A stretch of 64,000 nt of DNA, taken from Thermoflavimicrobium dichotomicum. Lineage in GTDB: Bacteria > Bacillota > Bacilli > Thermoactinomycetales > Thermoactinomycetaceae. Position 1 is the stretch's first letter. Each line of letters starts with the position of its first letter. Shown one piece after another: positions 44,551-53,977 of this stretch. The notes below the pieces were generated by a model. It saw nothing but the letters and a program-made list of their open reading frames with translations. It was not told the DNA's origin and ran no database searches. The stretch is from assembly GCF_900114055.1 (NCBI RefSeq), contig NZ_FORR01000002.1, positions 310,001-374,000 of the forward strand, read 5' to 3'. The position numbers and the translations under genes were made by a program.

Positions 44551-45426
44551 ATGAATTTATATGCGTTACGATTGTTTGTCGAAGTGGCCAAGCAACAAAG
44601 TGTATCAAAAGCGGCATCACTTCTTTCTATCAGTCAACCAGCTGTGACCGCACAAATACGTAAACTGGAAAGAGAATTGGGCATTCGTCTATTTCATCCG
44701 CATGGGCGAGGAATTCGCTTAACGGATCATGGACAATTTTTACTCGAAAAATCGATCCAACTTTTTTCGCTTGAAAAACAGATTGAATCTGAACTAAGGC
44801 AAATTCTACAAGGGGAAAGCGGTATATTGCGCCTTGCTGCTACACACTTGCCTTCCGCCATTTGGTTACCTCAATGGATGGCCCGTTTTAAACAAAACCA
44901 TCCTCAAGCGACACTACAGCTAAAGAGAGGAAATACAGAGCAAACGCTCCAACTATTATTGCGTTATGAAGCAGAACTGGCCATCATTGCCGGAAGTTGG
45001 GAACACAACCAAATTGAACGGCAACTCCTATTTACCAATCATTGGTGGTTTGTTGTCCATCCTTCCCATCCTCTTGCCAATCGAACAGTCGATTTGGCAG
45101 AATTGGTTCAATATCCATTTATCTGGCGAGAGACAGGAAGCTCCAGCAGAGAAAAACTGATCGAAATCTGCCATAATCATCAAGTTTCTCTCCCGACAAT
45201 AGGCCTGGAATTAAATGGACTGTTTGAATGTATTCAAGCAGTGAAAGCAGGGTATGGTGTCTTTTTTGTTCCTGATCGGGCTGTTCGCTCTGAGATTGCC
45301 AATGGATTATTAACAAGAGTTTTTGTTCAAAAAGTACATCTAACCCAACCGGTTTGTTTATGTCGTAGAAAAGATGATTCTTTGTCCCCACTTGCTCAAA
45401 AATTTGTCACACTCATTCAAGAGTAG
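44551..45426 (+). CDS. LysR family transcriptional regulator
   Basis: A 291-residue regulator. The N-terminal HTH (about residues 1-60) reads LRLFVEVAKQQSVSKAASLL and SQPAVTAQIRKLERELG, the classic LysR helices. The C-terminal effector domain follows (LRLAATHLPSAIWLPQWM and later FIWRETGSSSREKL). The ATG at 44551 is chosen because AAGGAG lies nine bases upstream; two earlier ATGs precede that site. It probably controls the divergent MFS gene and itself. The inducer is unknown. Confidence 0.88.
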   Translation: MNLYALRLFVEVAKQQSVSKAASLLSISQPAVTAQIRKLERELGIRLFHPHGRGIRLTDHGQFLLEKSIQLFSLEKQIESELRQILQGESGILRLAATHLPSAIWLPQWMARFKQNHPQATLQLKRGNTEQTLQLLLRYEAELAIIAGSWEHNQIERQLLFTNHWWFVVHPSHPLANRTVDLAELVQYPFIWRETGSSSREKLIEICHNHQVSLPTIGLELNGLFECIQAVKAGYGVFFVPDRAVRSEIANGLLTRVFVQKVHLTQPVCLCRRKDDSLSPLAQKFVTLIQE

Positions 45427-45497
45427 CTTGCCCCAGAGGAATCCCTCATCTATAATGAGATGTTGAAATCTACACATAGCTAAGAGGTGTAACAGTT

Positions 45498-45953
45498 ATG
45501 CACTTCCTGTCTTTTTTCAAATTGGACTTGCCCATATGGCTTAGTTTGTTTTTTCAGTTCTTCTGGGTTTTTCTTGTCGTATTCTTGGCAATTGGCGGAT
45601 ACTTTATGTTCCGCAAATTTTTAAAAGCACTACCTAAGGCAGATGGGAAATCAATCTTGGATTGGCAAGATTATTACATAAAACAGACATTGCACCTATG
45701 GAAAGAGGAAGACAAAAAGCTGCTAAACGAGCTAGTAGAACCCGTTCCCAAATTATTTCGTGATGTGGCTAAACAAAAAATCGCCGCCAAAATTGGCGAA
45801 ATCGCCTTGGAAAACAACGCTACTGAAATGAAGCAGGAATATATTATTCAAGGCTATATTTTGGCAACTCCAAAACGGGACCATAAATGGTTGATACAAA
45901 CCTTGAAGAAAAAAAACATCGATTTAACGCCTTATCAACATCTCTTATCATAA
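45498..45953 (+). CDS. DUF2621 family membrane protein (YneK-like)
   Basis: A 151-residue protein with one N-terminal membrane span (about 15-38) and a cytoplasmic helical part. The family motif GGYFMFRKFLKALPKADGKS at the membrane exit is followed by LDWQDYYI. It matches Bacillus YneK in order and size; the function is unknown. AGAGGTG lies nine bases before the ATG. It is possibly co-transcribed with the LysR gene 70 bases upstream, although direction alone is weak evidence. Confidence 0.82.
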   Translation: MHFLSFFKLDLPIWLSLFFQFFWVFLVVFLAIGGYFMFRKFLKALPKADGKSILDWQDYYIKQTLHLWKEEDKKLLNELVEPVPKLFRDVAKQKIAAKIGEIALENNATEMKQEYIIQGYILATPKRDHKWLIQTLKKKNIDLTPYQHLLS

Positions 45954-46032
45954 TCACTGACAGGATCATCTCCCTAAGCATGAAGAAAAATGGAGAATTT
46001 CATAACAAATTACCATTCTTTTTTCATTATGC

Positions 46033-46061
46033 TTGCAATGTCAAACATGATATGCTATGCT
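46033..46061 (+). promoter_or_regulatory. Extended -10 promoter of the cold-shock gene
   Basis: TTGCAA (46033-46038) and TATGCT (46056-46061) are 17 bases apart, with TG one base before the -10. The transcript would have a leader of about 265 bases before the csp start. Confidence 0.72.
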
Positions 46062-46067
46062 CTGTAT

Positions 46068-46332
46068 AGCATTAAAAAGTGGTTTGAAAGACTAAGTATC
46101 ATCTTGGGCCTCGTGTTTTACCCTAGTAAGAACTCTTTGCCACGCAAAGAGCGAGTAATACGAAAGGTTCAGATGTCTTGAGTTTTTCCCGCTTTTTATC
46201 ATGATCCACCAACGAAAGTTACCTTTGTGTAAATGTTTGTTGATGGGCTTTTAATGCAAACAATCATGTTTGCAAAATGTATTTCATTCCTCTTGATCGA
46301 GGAAGGTTGATTGGCGAAAGGAGGCCCAAGAA
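46068..46332 (+). ncRNA. Long structured 5' leader of the cold-shock gene
   Basis: An unusually long untranslated leader. Visible stems include CTCTTTGC-CAC-GCAAAGAG inside an outer TCGT..TTAC / GTAA..ACGA pairing. The ribosome site AAAGGAGG is at its end. Long leaders of csp mRNAs act as temperature-sensitive switches and stabilise the message in the cold; that role is inferred here. Confidence 0.55.
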
Positions 46333-46542
46333 ATGAAAGGCAAAGTAAAATGGTTTAATGCCGAGAAAGGCTATGGATTTATCGAGCGTGAAGATGGTGG
46401 CGATGTATTCGTTCACTACACAGCGATTCAATCTGAAGGTTATAAAACCCTTGAAGAAGGTGAGCCTGTAGAGTTTGACATCGTTGAGGGTGAGCGTGGC
46501 CTGCAATCTGCTAATGTTATTCGTCTAAACCACGTAAAGTAA
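46333..46542 (+). CDS. Cold shock protein, CspA family
   Basis: A 69-residue single-domain OB-fold RNA chaperone. RNP1 is KGYGFIE (residues 12-18) and RNP2 is VFVHY (25-29). It binds single-stranded RNA or DNA and prevents secondary structure at low temperature. Length is normal. It has a promoter with an extended -10, a long leader and a perfect terminator, so it forms its own transcription unit. Confidence 0.96.
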   Translation: MKGKVKWFNAEKGYGFIEREDGGDVFVHYTAIQSEGYKTLEEGEPVEFDIVEGERGLQSANVIRLNHVK

Positions 46543-46561
46543 ACCTGAAACCGAAAAAGAT

Positions 46562-46591
46562 AAGCACTTTCCTTTGGGAAAGTGCTTTTTT
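46562..46591 (+). terminator. Terminator of the cold-shock gene
   Basis: AAGCACTTTCC pairs perfectly with GGAAAGTGCTT around a four-base loop and runs into TTTTT. Confidence 0.95.
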
Positions 46592-46677
46592 ATATTTATG
46601 GAAACGGACAATCAATGATATGATGATATAAGAATATATAATTTTTAAAACGAACTATTTAAAGGAGACCTTTCAAG

Positions 46678-47562
46678 ATGTTACAGCTTACCAAATCAAA
46701 AAGGTTAACAGAACAAAAACTCCAAAAAATTCAAGAATTACATAAAATTTGCAATGATTATGAGAAGATCAATATTGCTATTAATTATTACATGTTAAAA
46801 AATCGTCCCGACATCGAGATCAATGATTTTTTATACTATGAAGATGGAAAATTAATAGGTTATGTTGGCCTTTTTGTATATACAGGAGAAGAAGCCGAAG
46901 TCAGTGCCCTGGTGCATCCCCATTATCGCAGAAAAAGCATATTTAAAGACTTGCTCTATCATGTCAAACAAGAATTGCAACGAAGAAAAATAGAACGAAT
47001 CATTTTTATAGCAGATGCCCGCTCGACTTCGGCCATGCAGACATTGCAACGATTGGGTGCGACTTATCGTCATTCAACGTATCGCATGCAGTTAGATTCA
47101 ACACAAATTCTCCAATCATCTCATTCAACTGTCATCTCCAGGGCACATCCATCTGATCTGGACGAATGGATCCACCTGGAATCAAAATGCTTTAACGAGA
47201 CAGAAGAAGAGTCCCGCTATCATATGCAAATGTTTTGGAATCGGACTGATCACTTCCACTTCAAGTATGTCCAAAATGGCAAGATGATTGGGAAAATGAG
47301 CGTAGGTACTGACGAGAAAAGCGCACATATCTATGGTCTGTGTGTAGATCCTGACCATCAAGGAAAAGGGATCGCAAAAGCACTTGTTTTACACATTCTT
47401 TCCCAATTAAAGGATCAATATGAGATCTTCACACTTGAAGTGGAAACAAACAATGCCCCCGCTGTTGGTTTATATCAAAAGTGCGGATTTCAAATTTTGG
47501 CCAAAGATGATTATTATGAATTTCACTTTTCATCAAGGGGCTGTCCCAAAAGGTCACTTTAA
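46678..47562 (+). CDS. Tandem GNAT acetyltransferase
   Basis: A 294-residue protein with two acetyltransferase domains. The first (about 1-140) has AEVSALVHPHYRRKSIFKDL. The second (about 150-290) has the better-kept acetyl-CoA loop VDPDHQGKGIAKALVLHIL and NNAPAVGLYQKCGF. The N-terminal lobe seems degenerate in its GxGx(G/A) motif (HYRRKSI), so it may serve substrate binding. The last eight to nine codons (SRGCPKRSL) are encoded by an IS-end-like tract, so the native end may be altered. AAAGGAG precedes the ATG. Substrate unknown. Confidence 0.84.
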   Translation: MLQLTKSKRLTEQKLQKIQELHKICNDYEKINIAINYYMLKNRPDIEINDFLYYEDGKLIGYVGLFVYTGEEAEVSALVHPHYRRKSIFKDLLYHVKQELQRRKIERIIFIADARSTSAMQTLQRLGATYRHSTYRMQLDSTQILQSSHSTVISRAHPSDLDEWIHLESKCFNETEEESRYHMQMFWNRTDHFHFKYVQNGKMIGKMSVGTDEKSAHIYGLCVDPDHQGKGIAKALVLHILSQLKDQYEIFTLEVETNNAPAVGLYQKCGFQILAKDDYYEFHFSSRGCPKRSL

Positions 47563-47582
47563 GTAATCTTTTGGTCAGTCCC
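47537..47582. mobile_element. IS terminal-repeat-like inverted repeat at a gene's 3' end
   Basis: GGGGCTGTCCCAAAAGGTCA (47537-47556) resembles insertion-sequence ends. It faces an imperfect inverted partner at 47565-47582 (AATCTTTTGGTCAGTCCC). No transposase lies near. It may be a solo end pair left by excision, or simply a terminator-like hairpin of the GNAT gene. Confidence 0.4.
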
Positions 47583-47764
47583 GTCAGTGTCGTACCATTT
47601 AGGATAAGCGAACGAGAAAAATCCTCCCCATTGAAATGGAGAGGATTCTCATTTACTGTCCCAAAAATGTTTTTTTGATTCATATTCTTCTTTCATTTTT
47701 TCCATCAATGTCTGCCCGTGGTTGAAGCATACAAGGCTTTTGGGTCAACTCCCTTCACAGGTGC

Positions 47765-50020
47765 TCATTTTTTTTTCGTACTTCGAACCCATACGACTTG
47801 ATCATGGACTTTTGTCTGCTGTTTGACAAATGGAAGCCACCAGTTGATTTTTCCAAACAATCGCATGGTAACAGGAACGAGAATGGAACGGACCAGAGTC
47901 GCATCCAAAAAAATAGATACAGCCAAACCGAATCCCAGCTCAGCCACTACTGAAATATCAGCAAACGCAAAGGCTACAAAAACAGCAATCATAATAAGTG
48001 CAGCTCCATTTACAAGCACTGCAGTTTCAGCGATTCCTTGTGCAACACTTTCTTCATTGGATTTTCCTTCATCATATAGCTCACGGATTCGACTAATGAT
48101 CAACACTTCGTAATCCATACTAAGTCCAAATAACACCGCAAACAGGACGATCGGGGTGACTGAATTAATGGTCTCCGTCTCACTACCCACAAAGAAATAA
48201 ACCAATGCACCCAAACTGGCTAGCATAACCAAAGAATTGAGCAACAAAGCCTTTACAGGAATCAGTAAGGAACGAAACGTAAGAACCAGGATAACAAAAC
48301 TGATGAGCATCACGGATCCAATCACATAAGGCAGGCTATCCAAAATTTGCTGATCAAAATCGTAGCCAATGGCTGTTAGACCACCTACATAAACATCTAT
48401 GGTTTGAAATGAAGAGGAATCAACGATCTGGCGAATGTCTTCAACCAACTGATGGGATTTGACATGGTCAGGACCTGTTTTTGGTGCTACCATCATGAAA
48501 CTCACTTGTTTTCCTTGATAGGGATTGATGAGTTTTTCCAAGGATTGTTTTATCTCTTCTGGAAGATCCACCCAATGTTTGTATGCCTGTTGATATTCTT
48601 TGATACTCCAATCTTTCTTCCAATTGGTCAAGCTCGTTACTTCCTCTACATGGGGTAACTTTTCAATACGCTTTGTTAGCTGTTCAACTTCGCGTAAATT
48701 TTTTTCGTCGAAGAAATCCCCCTGTTTCGCTTTCAACACCACTTCAACCGGAAAAACTTCCCCTTGTCCAAATTCTTCCAGTAACAATTCAAATCCTGTT
48801 CGTATCGGATCATCTGGCGGTAGCAACGAAGAAGAGGCGACAGGTACTTGCATATGAATGTTCCGTACCGGCCAAGCGAGTAAAAGGAGAAGGCATAACG
48901 TTGGGATCAGGAACAAAACGGGTCGCCTCATCAATGCATAAGAAAAAGCAAGCCAACGGGACTTTCCTTTTTTCTTTCGATAAAACGGAAGAAGACCTAG
49001 ATTGACTTTCCTTCCCAACAGAGCAAGGATAGCCGGGAGTAAAGTCATGGCAATCAAAACGGAGATAATAACGACGGTCACACCGCCAATCGCCATCGAA
49101 GTAAGTACCATAATATTGGGAATAAACAAGGAAGACAAGCTGACAGCTACTGTAAGACCTGAAAAAAATACAGCTCGTCCTGCTGTCATGACTGCAATTT
49201 GGACTGCTTGTATGACATCATGATTTTGTTCCAATTCCTGTCGAAAACGACTCACAATAAATAAGCAATAATCAACAATCACCCCTAAGCCAATCATCGA
49301 CACAGAATTGGTTAACAACACATTTAAAGTCACTTTCTCTGCAATAAAGTAACAAATGGCCATGGTAGTGCCCAAGGCAAACACACTCATTACGAGAGGA
49401 ATCAATGTGGCTACAACCGAACGCAAGACAAGCAACAAAATGATTAACAAAGCCGGAATCGCAATCATTTCCGCCTGTGTAACCTCTTCTTTGGAGGCAA
49501 CGGTTAGACCATAGGCAAGTGCCGGTCCGCCTGTCAACCACCAAGAAAACTCTTTCATCTCTTCATCATGCAATTGGCGAAGTTCCTGGTTGATTTTGGG
49601 TACAAACTCATTCGCCTCTGACTCAGTCCCGCTCATTCCCACTTTGATAAAAGTCTTCTTTTTGTCTTTCGAAATGAGAACCTGGTTGTGTCCATCATAT
49701 GTCTCCACTTTGCGCACAATATCATGTTTTGCAATCGTATTGGTCAGGCGTTTTATTACACGGCGAAATCTTTCATCTTGTACTTGGTACTTTTTGCTCT
49801 CTACCAGCACAATCAAGGTATGAGGATATCGGTCTGGGAAATGCTTTTCTAATAGCTGTTGCGCTTCAATCGATTCACTATCTGGATCTTTAAATCCTCC
49901 CGCAGCAAGTACAGAAGATAATTGGAGTGCAAAATAAGACAATCCGGCAAGAAGAATCATCCACCCGATCACTATTTTCCAGGGATGACGGGTAGTTATT
50001 TGGGCGATCCAACGAAACAT
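47765..50020 (-). CDS. MMPL family RND transporter
   Basis: A 751-residue exporter of the MmpL/YdfJ type with twelve predicted membrane spans in two repeats. Each repeat has one large outside loop (about residues 35-180 and 385-525). The proton-relay Asp-Tyr pairs of the family are visible in GLGVIVDYCLFIVSRFR and GLSMDYEVLIISRIRE. Such proteins export lipids, siderophores or drugs using the proton gradient. It is monocistronic with GGAAGGA before the ATG. Substrate cannot be read from sequence. Confidence 0.9.
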   Translation of the reverse strand: MFRWIAQITTRHPWKIVIGWMILLAGLSYFALQLSSVLAAGGFKDPDSESIEAQQLLEKHFPDRYPHTLIVLVESKKYQVQDERFRRVIKRLTNTIAKHDIVRKVETYDGHNQVLISKDKKKTFIKVGMSGTESEANEFVPKINQELRQLHDEEMKEFSWWLTGGPALAYGLTVASKEEVTQAEMIAIPALLIILLLVLRSVVATLIPLVMSVFALGTTMAICYFIAEKVTLNVLLTNSVSMIGLGVIVDYCLFIVSRFRQELEQNHDVIQAVQIAVMTAGRAVFFSGLTVAVSLSSLFIPNIMVLTSMAIGGVTVVIISVLIAMTLLPAILALLGRKVNLGLLPFYRKKKGKSRWLAFSYALMRRPVLFLIPTLCLLLLLAWPVRNIHMQVPVASSSLLPPDDPIRTGFELLLEEFGQGEVFPVEVVLKAKQGDFFDEKNLREVEQLTKRIEKLPHVEEVTSLTNWKKDWSIKEYQQAYKHWVDLPEEIKQSLEKLINPYQGKQVSFMMVAPKTGPDHVKSHQLVEDIRQIVDSSSFQTIDVYVGGLTAIGYDFDQQILDSLPYVIGSVMLISFVILVLTFRSLLIPVKALLLNSLVMLASLGALVYFFVGSETETINSVTPIVLFAVLFGLSMDYEVLIISRIRELYDEGKSNEESVAQGIAETAVLVNGAALIMIAVFVAFAFADISVVAELGFGLAVSIFLDATLVRSILVPVTMRLFGKINWWLPFVKQQTKVHDQVVWVRSTKKK

Positions 50021-50234
50021 ATAAAAATCCTTCCTATCCGAGCAGTATTCTTACTCCTATCCAATGTCAGCAAAAAGATCTGTACCCTTTTTCACAAAAG
50101 AACTTTCAAAGGTAATGATACCACAAAAAGCAAAATTATTTGACTTGTTCTGCTAGTGATCCCTTCTATTTACAATCACGACTCTGTTTAGTTAAGTTAA
50201 TAATAAATAACTCGCAAGAAAGGTGACAGTATCT

Positions 50235-51164
50235 ATGAACCACCAAGGACAACCCAGCAAATGGATTTCTTTTCGTGTCACCAAAGAATGGGAAGGGCAA
50301 ACAGTTGAAACGATTTTAAAACAACCTCTCCAAATCTCGAATCGGATGATTAATCGTTTAACACGCATGAAAGGGATTCGTTTAAACGGACGGACACCTT
50401 GGCTAAAAAAGCAAGTGAAAAAAGGGGACCGCTTACAGGTAGCAATTCGCCCCCGTGAAAAAGCAGAGCTTCCTCCTCGGCCTGTTCCCTTACAAATTGT
50501 TTATGAAGATGCCGACTTAATGGTTGTCGACAAACCTGCTGGTGTACTCGTTCATCCTGTTCACCCTGAAGACGAGCATACACTCGCTCATGGCATCACT
50601 TTTATTTGGAAAGAGCGTGGATTTGAAGGGATTGTGCGCCCTGTTCATCGATTGGACCGTTATACATCTGGTCTGATCTTGATTGCCAAAAACGCCTATA
50701 TGCACCAACTGTTAGACCGCCAACTTCGGCAAAAACAAATCGAGCGCATCTACCTGGCTTTGCTTGGAAAGCCGTTACCCAAGGAAAAAGGAACAATCCA
50801 AGAGCCCATTGGAAAGGATCCTGACCATCCGACCAAACGCATGGTATCACCGAATGGGAGTCCAGCCATTACACACTATCAAGTTATTGAACAAAACGAG
50901 CACGGATCATTGATTACTGTCCGCCTGGAAACAGGACGTACCCATCAAATTCGCGTTCACTTCGCTCACTTGGGATTTCCATTAATCGGTGATCCGCTAT
51001 ATGGAGGAGATTGTACACTCATAAGCCGCCAAGCGCTGCATTCTGCCAAGCTATCCTTTACCCATCCACTCACCGGAAAAATCCATACTTTCACTTCACC
51101 CTTACCTGAAGACATGAATCGGGTATTATCCCATCTCAAGATAAAACAACCTTCGCTGGACTAA
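50235..51164 (+). CDS. RluA family RNA pseudouridine synthase
   Basis: A 309-residue enzyme that isomerises uridine in rRNA or tRNA. An S4-like N-terminal domain (about 20-80) is followed by the catalytic domain with RPVHRLDRYTSGL carrying the catalytic Asp. RLETGRTHQIRVHFAHLGFP and GDPLYGG follow. It fits the RluD/YjbO-type length. The start is ATG 50235, nine bases after AAAGGTG; an in-frame GTG at 50223 overlaps that site. Target base not known. Confidence 0.93.
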   Translation: MNHQGQPSKWISFRVTKEWEGQTVETILKQPLQISNRMINRLTRMKGIRLNGRTPWLKKQVKKGDRLQVAIRPREKAELPPRPVPLQIVYEDADLMVVDKPAGVLVHPVHPEDEHTLAHGITFIWKERGFEGIVRPVHRLDRYTSGLILIAKNAYMHQLLDRQLRQKQIERIYLALLGKPLPKEKGTIQEPIGKDPDHPTKRMVSPNGSPAITHYQVIEQNEHGSLITVRLETGRTHQIRVHFAHLGFPLIGDPLYGGDCTLISRQALHSAKLSFTHPLTGKIHTFTSPLPEDMNRVLSHLKIKQPSLD

Positions 51165-51186
51165 AATCCCAGTGAAGGTTGTTTTT
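51147..51186. terminator. Terminator between RluA-type gene and yunC
   Basis: CAACCTTCGCTGG pairs with CCAGTGAAGGTTG (one mismatch) and ends in GTTTTTG. It overlaps the RluA-type stop codon and serves convergent genes. Confidence 0.85.
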
Positions 51187-51187
51187 G

Positions 51188-51490
51188 TTACATCATTTTT
51201 TGTAATGCCTCTTTTCCTGTCATGCCTTTGGTAATCCCCAACGTTTCAGCTTCATGCGTCACTGATTCGAGTGGAGCTGCCAGTAATTCCTCCAGGCTCC
51301 GCACCCCTACCGCCCGTCCGGCAATAATCCGTCGATCAGCTAAACGTTCATTAAGTAAAGCGACATCTAAAGCACCACACATAATATATCCTTTATCTGT
51401 CGCAATCGCCAGCAAATTGGTTTTGGGTAACTGAACTTCAACACCAAGTACCTGCTGACCGTTTATTTCCATCGGCTTCACTTGAATCAA
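51188..51490 (-). CDS. yunC: YunC family protein (DUF1805)
   Basis: A 100-residue protein nearly colinear with Bacillus YunC, including YIMCGALDVALLNERLADR and IAGRAVGVRSLEELLAAPLE. The function is unknown. The TTG start (51490) follows AGGAGAGAT by about nine bases. It lies near yunD, yunE and yunF homologues, but they are separated here by a helical protein gene and by QueT on the other strand. This keeps the conserved gene group but not one operon. Confidence 0.9.
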   Translation of the reverse strand: MIQVKPMEINGQQVLGVEVQLPKTNLLAIATDKGYIMCGALDVALLNERLADRRIIAGRAVGVRSLEELLAAPLESVTHEAETLGITKGMTGKEALQKMM

Positions 51491-51546
51491 ATCAGATCTC
51501 TCCTCTCTCGCCTATATATACACTCTATGCAGGAGAGGAACAAAAG

Positions 51547-51792
51547 TTAATGGATAATGGATGACTTGCGAGGCGGGAGCTTTCCATCCTGAATCATTTT
51601 CATCTTTAACATCTCTACAAGATAAACGCCCATCATTTGTACTACCTCATCATCGCTCATCTCTTCAATCAGTTTCATAATATGCTCACGGGACTGATCT
51701 TCTAAAATACTTAAAACAATCGCTACTGCATCTTCTTCATCATCTGTCAACTGATCACGATATAAAGAGTACACTTGGTCCAAAAATCTCAT
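51547..51792 (-). CDS. Small acidic helical protein (DUF6154-like)
   Basis: An 81-residue protein with predominantly helical, acidic sequence (LYRDQLTDDEEDAVAIVLSI, then EEMSDDEVVQMMGVYLVEML). It resembles short Bacillus proteins grouped as DUF6154; that link is tentative. The start ATG 51792 follows GGAGGAACATC, whereas the earlier in-frame ATG lacks a ribosome site. It is 56 bases upstream of yunC and may be co-transcribed with it. Confidence 0.6.
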   Translation of the reverse strand: MRFLDQVYSLYRDQLTDDEEDAVAIVLSILEDQSREHIMKLIEEMSDDEVVQMMGVYLVEMLKMKMIQDGKLPPRKSSIIH

Positions 51793-52054
51793 GATGTTCC
51801 TCCTATTCCAAGCAGTCATTGTTCTTCCTGATAAAAAGTTTGTCCACTTTCAAACCCCTATGGGTCATTGAGTATGTTCTTACATTCCACTTAGGCATTC
51901 GTTCCTTTCTCTTCCCAAGGAACCGATCGATCGTATTTTTGTGGAACAAACGGAACTGAATCGATTTGAACTATGTACATTCCTGTCCATAAACACTATT
52001 ATGAATCAAGTAAAGGTCTCCATAACATACTGAATACAAAGGGAGGAATCATCG

Positions 52055-52525
52055 ATGACCGCAAGAAAAATAGCAATCATCTCCCTCATCGCAGCTGCTT
52101 ATGTGGTTTTAACCTATACTTTTGCTCCATTATCCTACGATTATATCCAATTTCGCATCTCAGAAATTTTAACTGTACTTCCATTTATTACCCGTCTGGC
52201 TATCCCTGGGCTGTTGGTCGGAACGATCATCGCCAATTTGTCCAGTCCATTTGGCATATACGACATTGTTTTTGGAAGTTTGGCCACTCTCATTGCCGCA
52301 TGGCTTACTTCCAAAATGCCACATCGTCTTTTGGCACCTTTACCACCTGTCCTAGTCAATGCCGTCATTATCGGAAGTGTTCTTGGCACCATTGGAAACA
52401 TCGGCGTATCGATCCCGTGGGCGATGCTGTATGTTGGTCTGGGGCAATTTGGCGTGTGTTATCTCTTGGGAATTCCTTTCTTATATATGTTGGAACGGAT
52501 CCAGCATCTTATTCCCAAAAAATAA
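52055..52525 (+). CDS. queT: QueT family queuosine-precursor transporter
   Basis: A 156-residue membrane protein with about five spans, the substrate-binding S component of an energy-coupling-factor transporter. Family motifs are SYDYIQFRISEILTVLPF (about 28-45) and SPFGIYDIVFGSLATL. QueT proteins bring in queuine or preQ0/preQ1. AAAGGGAGG precedes the ATG. I looked for a preQ1 riboswitch in the 230 bases upstream and saw no convincing consensus. It ends one base before the yunD stop on the other strand. Confidence 0.88.
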   Translation: MTARKIAIISLIAAAYVVLTYTFAPLSYDYIQFRISEILTVLPFITRLAIPGLLVGTIIANLSSPFGIYDIVFGSLATLIAAWLTSKMPHRLLAPLPPVLVNAVIIGSVLGTIGNIGVSIPWAMLYVGLGQFGVCYLLGIPFLYMLERIQHLIPKK

Positions 52526-53962
52526 TTAAACTTCAATCCATCTTTTCTTCTGACATTCCTCTATGGCATGAGGTTGCCGCAATTGTGCCACGATCAAGTC
52601 ACGCAAAAACTCTGGAAGGTAATATTTGAGCAGTTTGCCCTTTTTCAGCGCCAAATACCCTGAACCAAAAGTAAACATATCGATCGTGGCAACTTGCACC
52701 TCATCGTTATCAGCCAATAAATGATCACCCAATCGAATCGAACAAATCCGTTGGTATGCTGGACGTGCAGGATCATACATGACCGTTAAGCCTGACACAC
52801 ACATCGACCCCAACACTTTTCCCCGAAAACCCAACCCACGAATTTGTCTTTCTCTAAATTCATCCAACAGTGATTCTTCGAGTGTTTGTCGAATCTCTTT
52901 CCCCGTGATCTGAAGTAGCACCGGATTAATCGGATGTGGACATAGAGCATGTACTTGCCCTTTCGTTATCTTGCCCGCTGGAAGATGATCCAAAAGCTGT
53001 CCGCTGTTTACCAAAGCAGCCTCTGCTCCTACCCAACTACGCAAGCTATCAGCCAGTAAATTTCCAAAGGGTGACTCCCCCTGCCAGTCGATCTGCAGCG
53101 GCTTCTCCATATAGGCAATCGGTTCAGCCAGTTTCGTTTTGGCTTGCTCTCGATACTCAGACAGTAAGTGAGTGATTTCGTTCGCTTTTTTTTCATGTGC
53201 AACAGACAAACAACATCCTGTCACCTTTTGCAGTTTGCTTTGCTCTACATCCCATTCCAGTATGACTTTTCCTACATATTCACCAAATTTTCCGGCAGCG
53301 ACAATCCAGGTTGTTCCCACTTGCTCTGCTTCTTCCAACAAATGATGGGTATGAGCTCCAATAATCAAATCAATTCCAGGGATCACTTCCGCCATTTCCC
53401 GATCTCGTTGATATCCCAAGTGAGACAAAACAATGAATACATCAACAGATGATCGTAACTTTTGAACCACTTGCTGTAAACAATGCAAAGGATCTTGCAC
53501 TTTCCAACCCATCAGCTCATACACGGACGGGTAAGGGACTGTTACTGCCGTTACACCAACCCGAAGGCCATTTACCATAAATACTTTCCATGGTTTTAAC
53601 CAATCCGGCTGTTGATCGGTCTCTTGATCCACTACATTACTGCTAATAACAATAAAAGAAGCATCTTTGTAAGTCAGGCGCAATTCTTCTTTTGAAAAAG
53701 TCAGTAGCTCATTGTTCCCAAGCGTAATCGCATCATATTGGGTGGCTTCCAAAATCGCTCCATTGACGAGTCCATCCGTTCCTTCTGTTTCCATACGGGC
53801 CCGATCCATGTGATCACCGATATCAACTAACAGTCCTTCTACTCCCTGGTTGGACCATTCTTGCCGCAAGCGCTGAACCAATGAATAAATTTGAGGTGTT
53901 TGATCCAGATGACTGTGCAAATCATTGGTATGCAGGATATACAAGCGTTTAACCTGACCCAC
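52526..53962 (-). CDS. yunD: 5'-nucleotidase/UshA-like metallophosphoesterase YunD
   Basis: A 478-residue two-domain phosphoesterase. The N-terminal metallophosphatase motifs are ILHTNDLHSHLD (about 9-20), VDIGDHMDR, TLGNNELL and LSHLG, with IIGAHTHHLLE later. The C-terminal 5'-nucleotidase domain starts near residue 290 (FGNLLADSLRSW). There is no signal peptide, so it acts inside the cell, as expected for YunD. The start is GTG 53962, six bases after AGGAGGG. It follows yunE by 15 bases and yunF before that, forming a yunFED unit. The physiological substrate is unknown. Confidence 0.88.
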   Translation of the reverse strand: MGQVKRLYILHTNDLHSHLDQTPQIYSLVQRLRQEWSNQGVEGLLVDIGDHMDRARMETEGTDGLVNGAILEATQYDAITLGNNELLTFSKEELRLTYKDASFIVISSNVVDQETDQQPDWLKPWKVFMVNGLRVGVTAVTVPYPSVYELMGWKVQDPLHCLQQVVQKLRSSVDVFIVLSHLGYQRDREMAEVIPGIDLIIGAHTHHLLEEAEQVGTTWIVAAGKFGEYVGKVILEWDVEQSKLQKVTGCCLSVAHEKKANEITHLLSEYREQAKTKLAEPIAYMEKPLQIDWQGESPFGNLLADSLRSWVGAEAALVNSGQLLDHLPAGKITKGQVHALCPHPINPVLLQITGKEIRQTLEESLLDEFRERQIRGLGFRGKVLGSMCVSGLTVMYDPARPAYQRICSIRLGDHLLADNDEVQVATIDMFTFGSGYLALKKGKLLKYYLPEFLRDLIVAQLRQPHAIEECQKKRWIEV

Positions 53963-53977
53963 AGTGACCCTCCTGAC

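Noticed and set aside
51820-52054. A preQ1 riboswitch in front of queT
   Set aside because: The stretch has an A-rich part and a short stem but lacks the conserved loop and pseudoknot sequence of known preQ1 classes.
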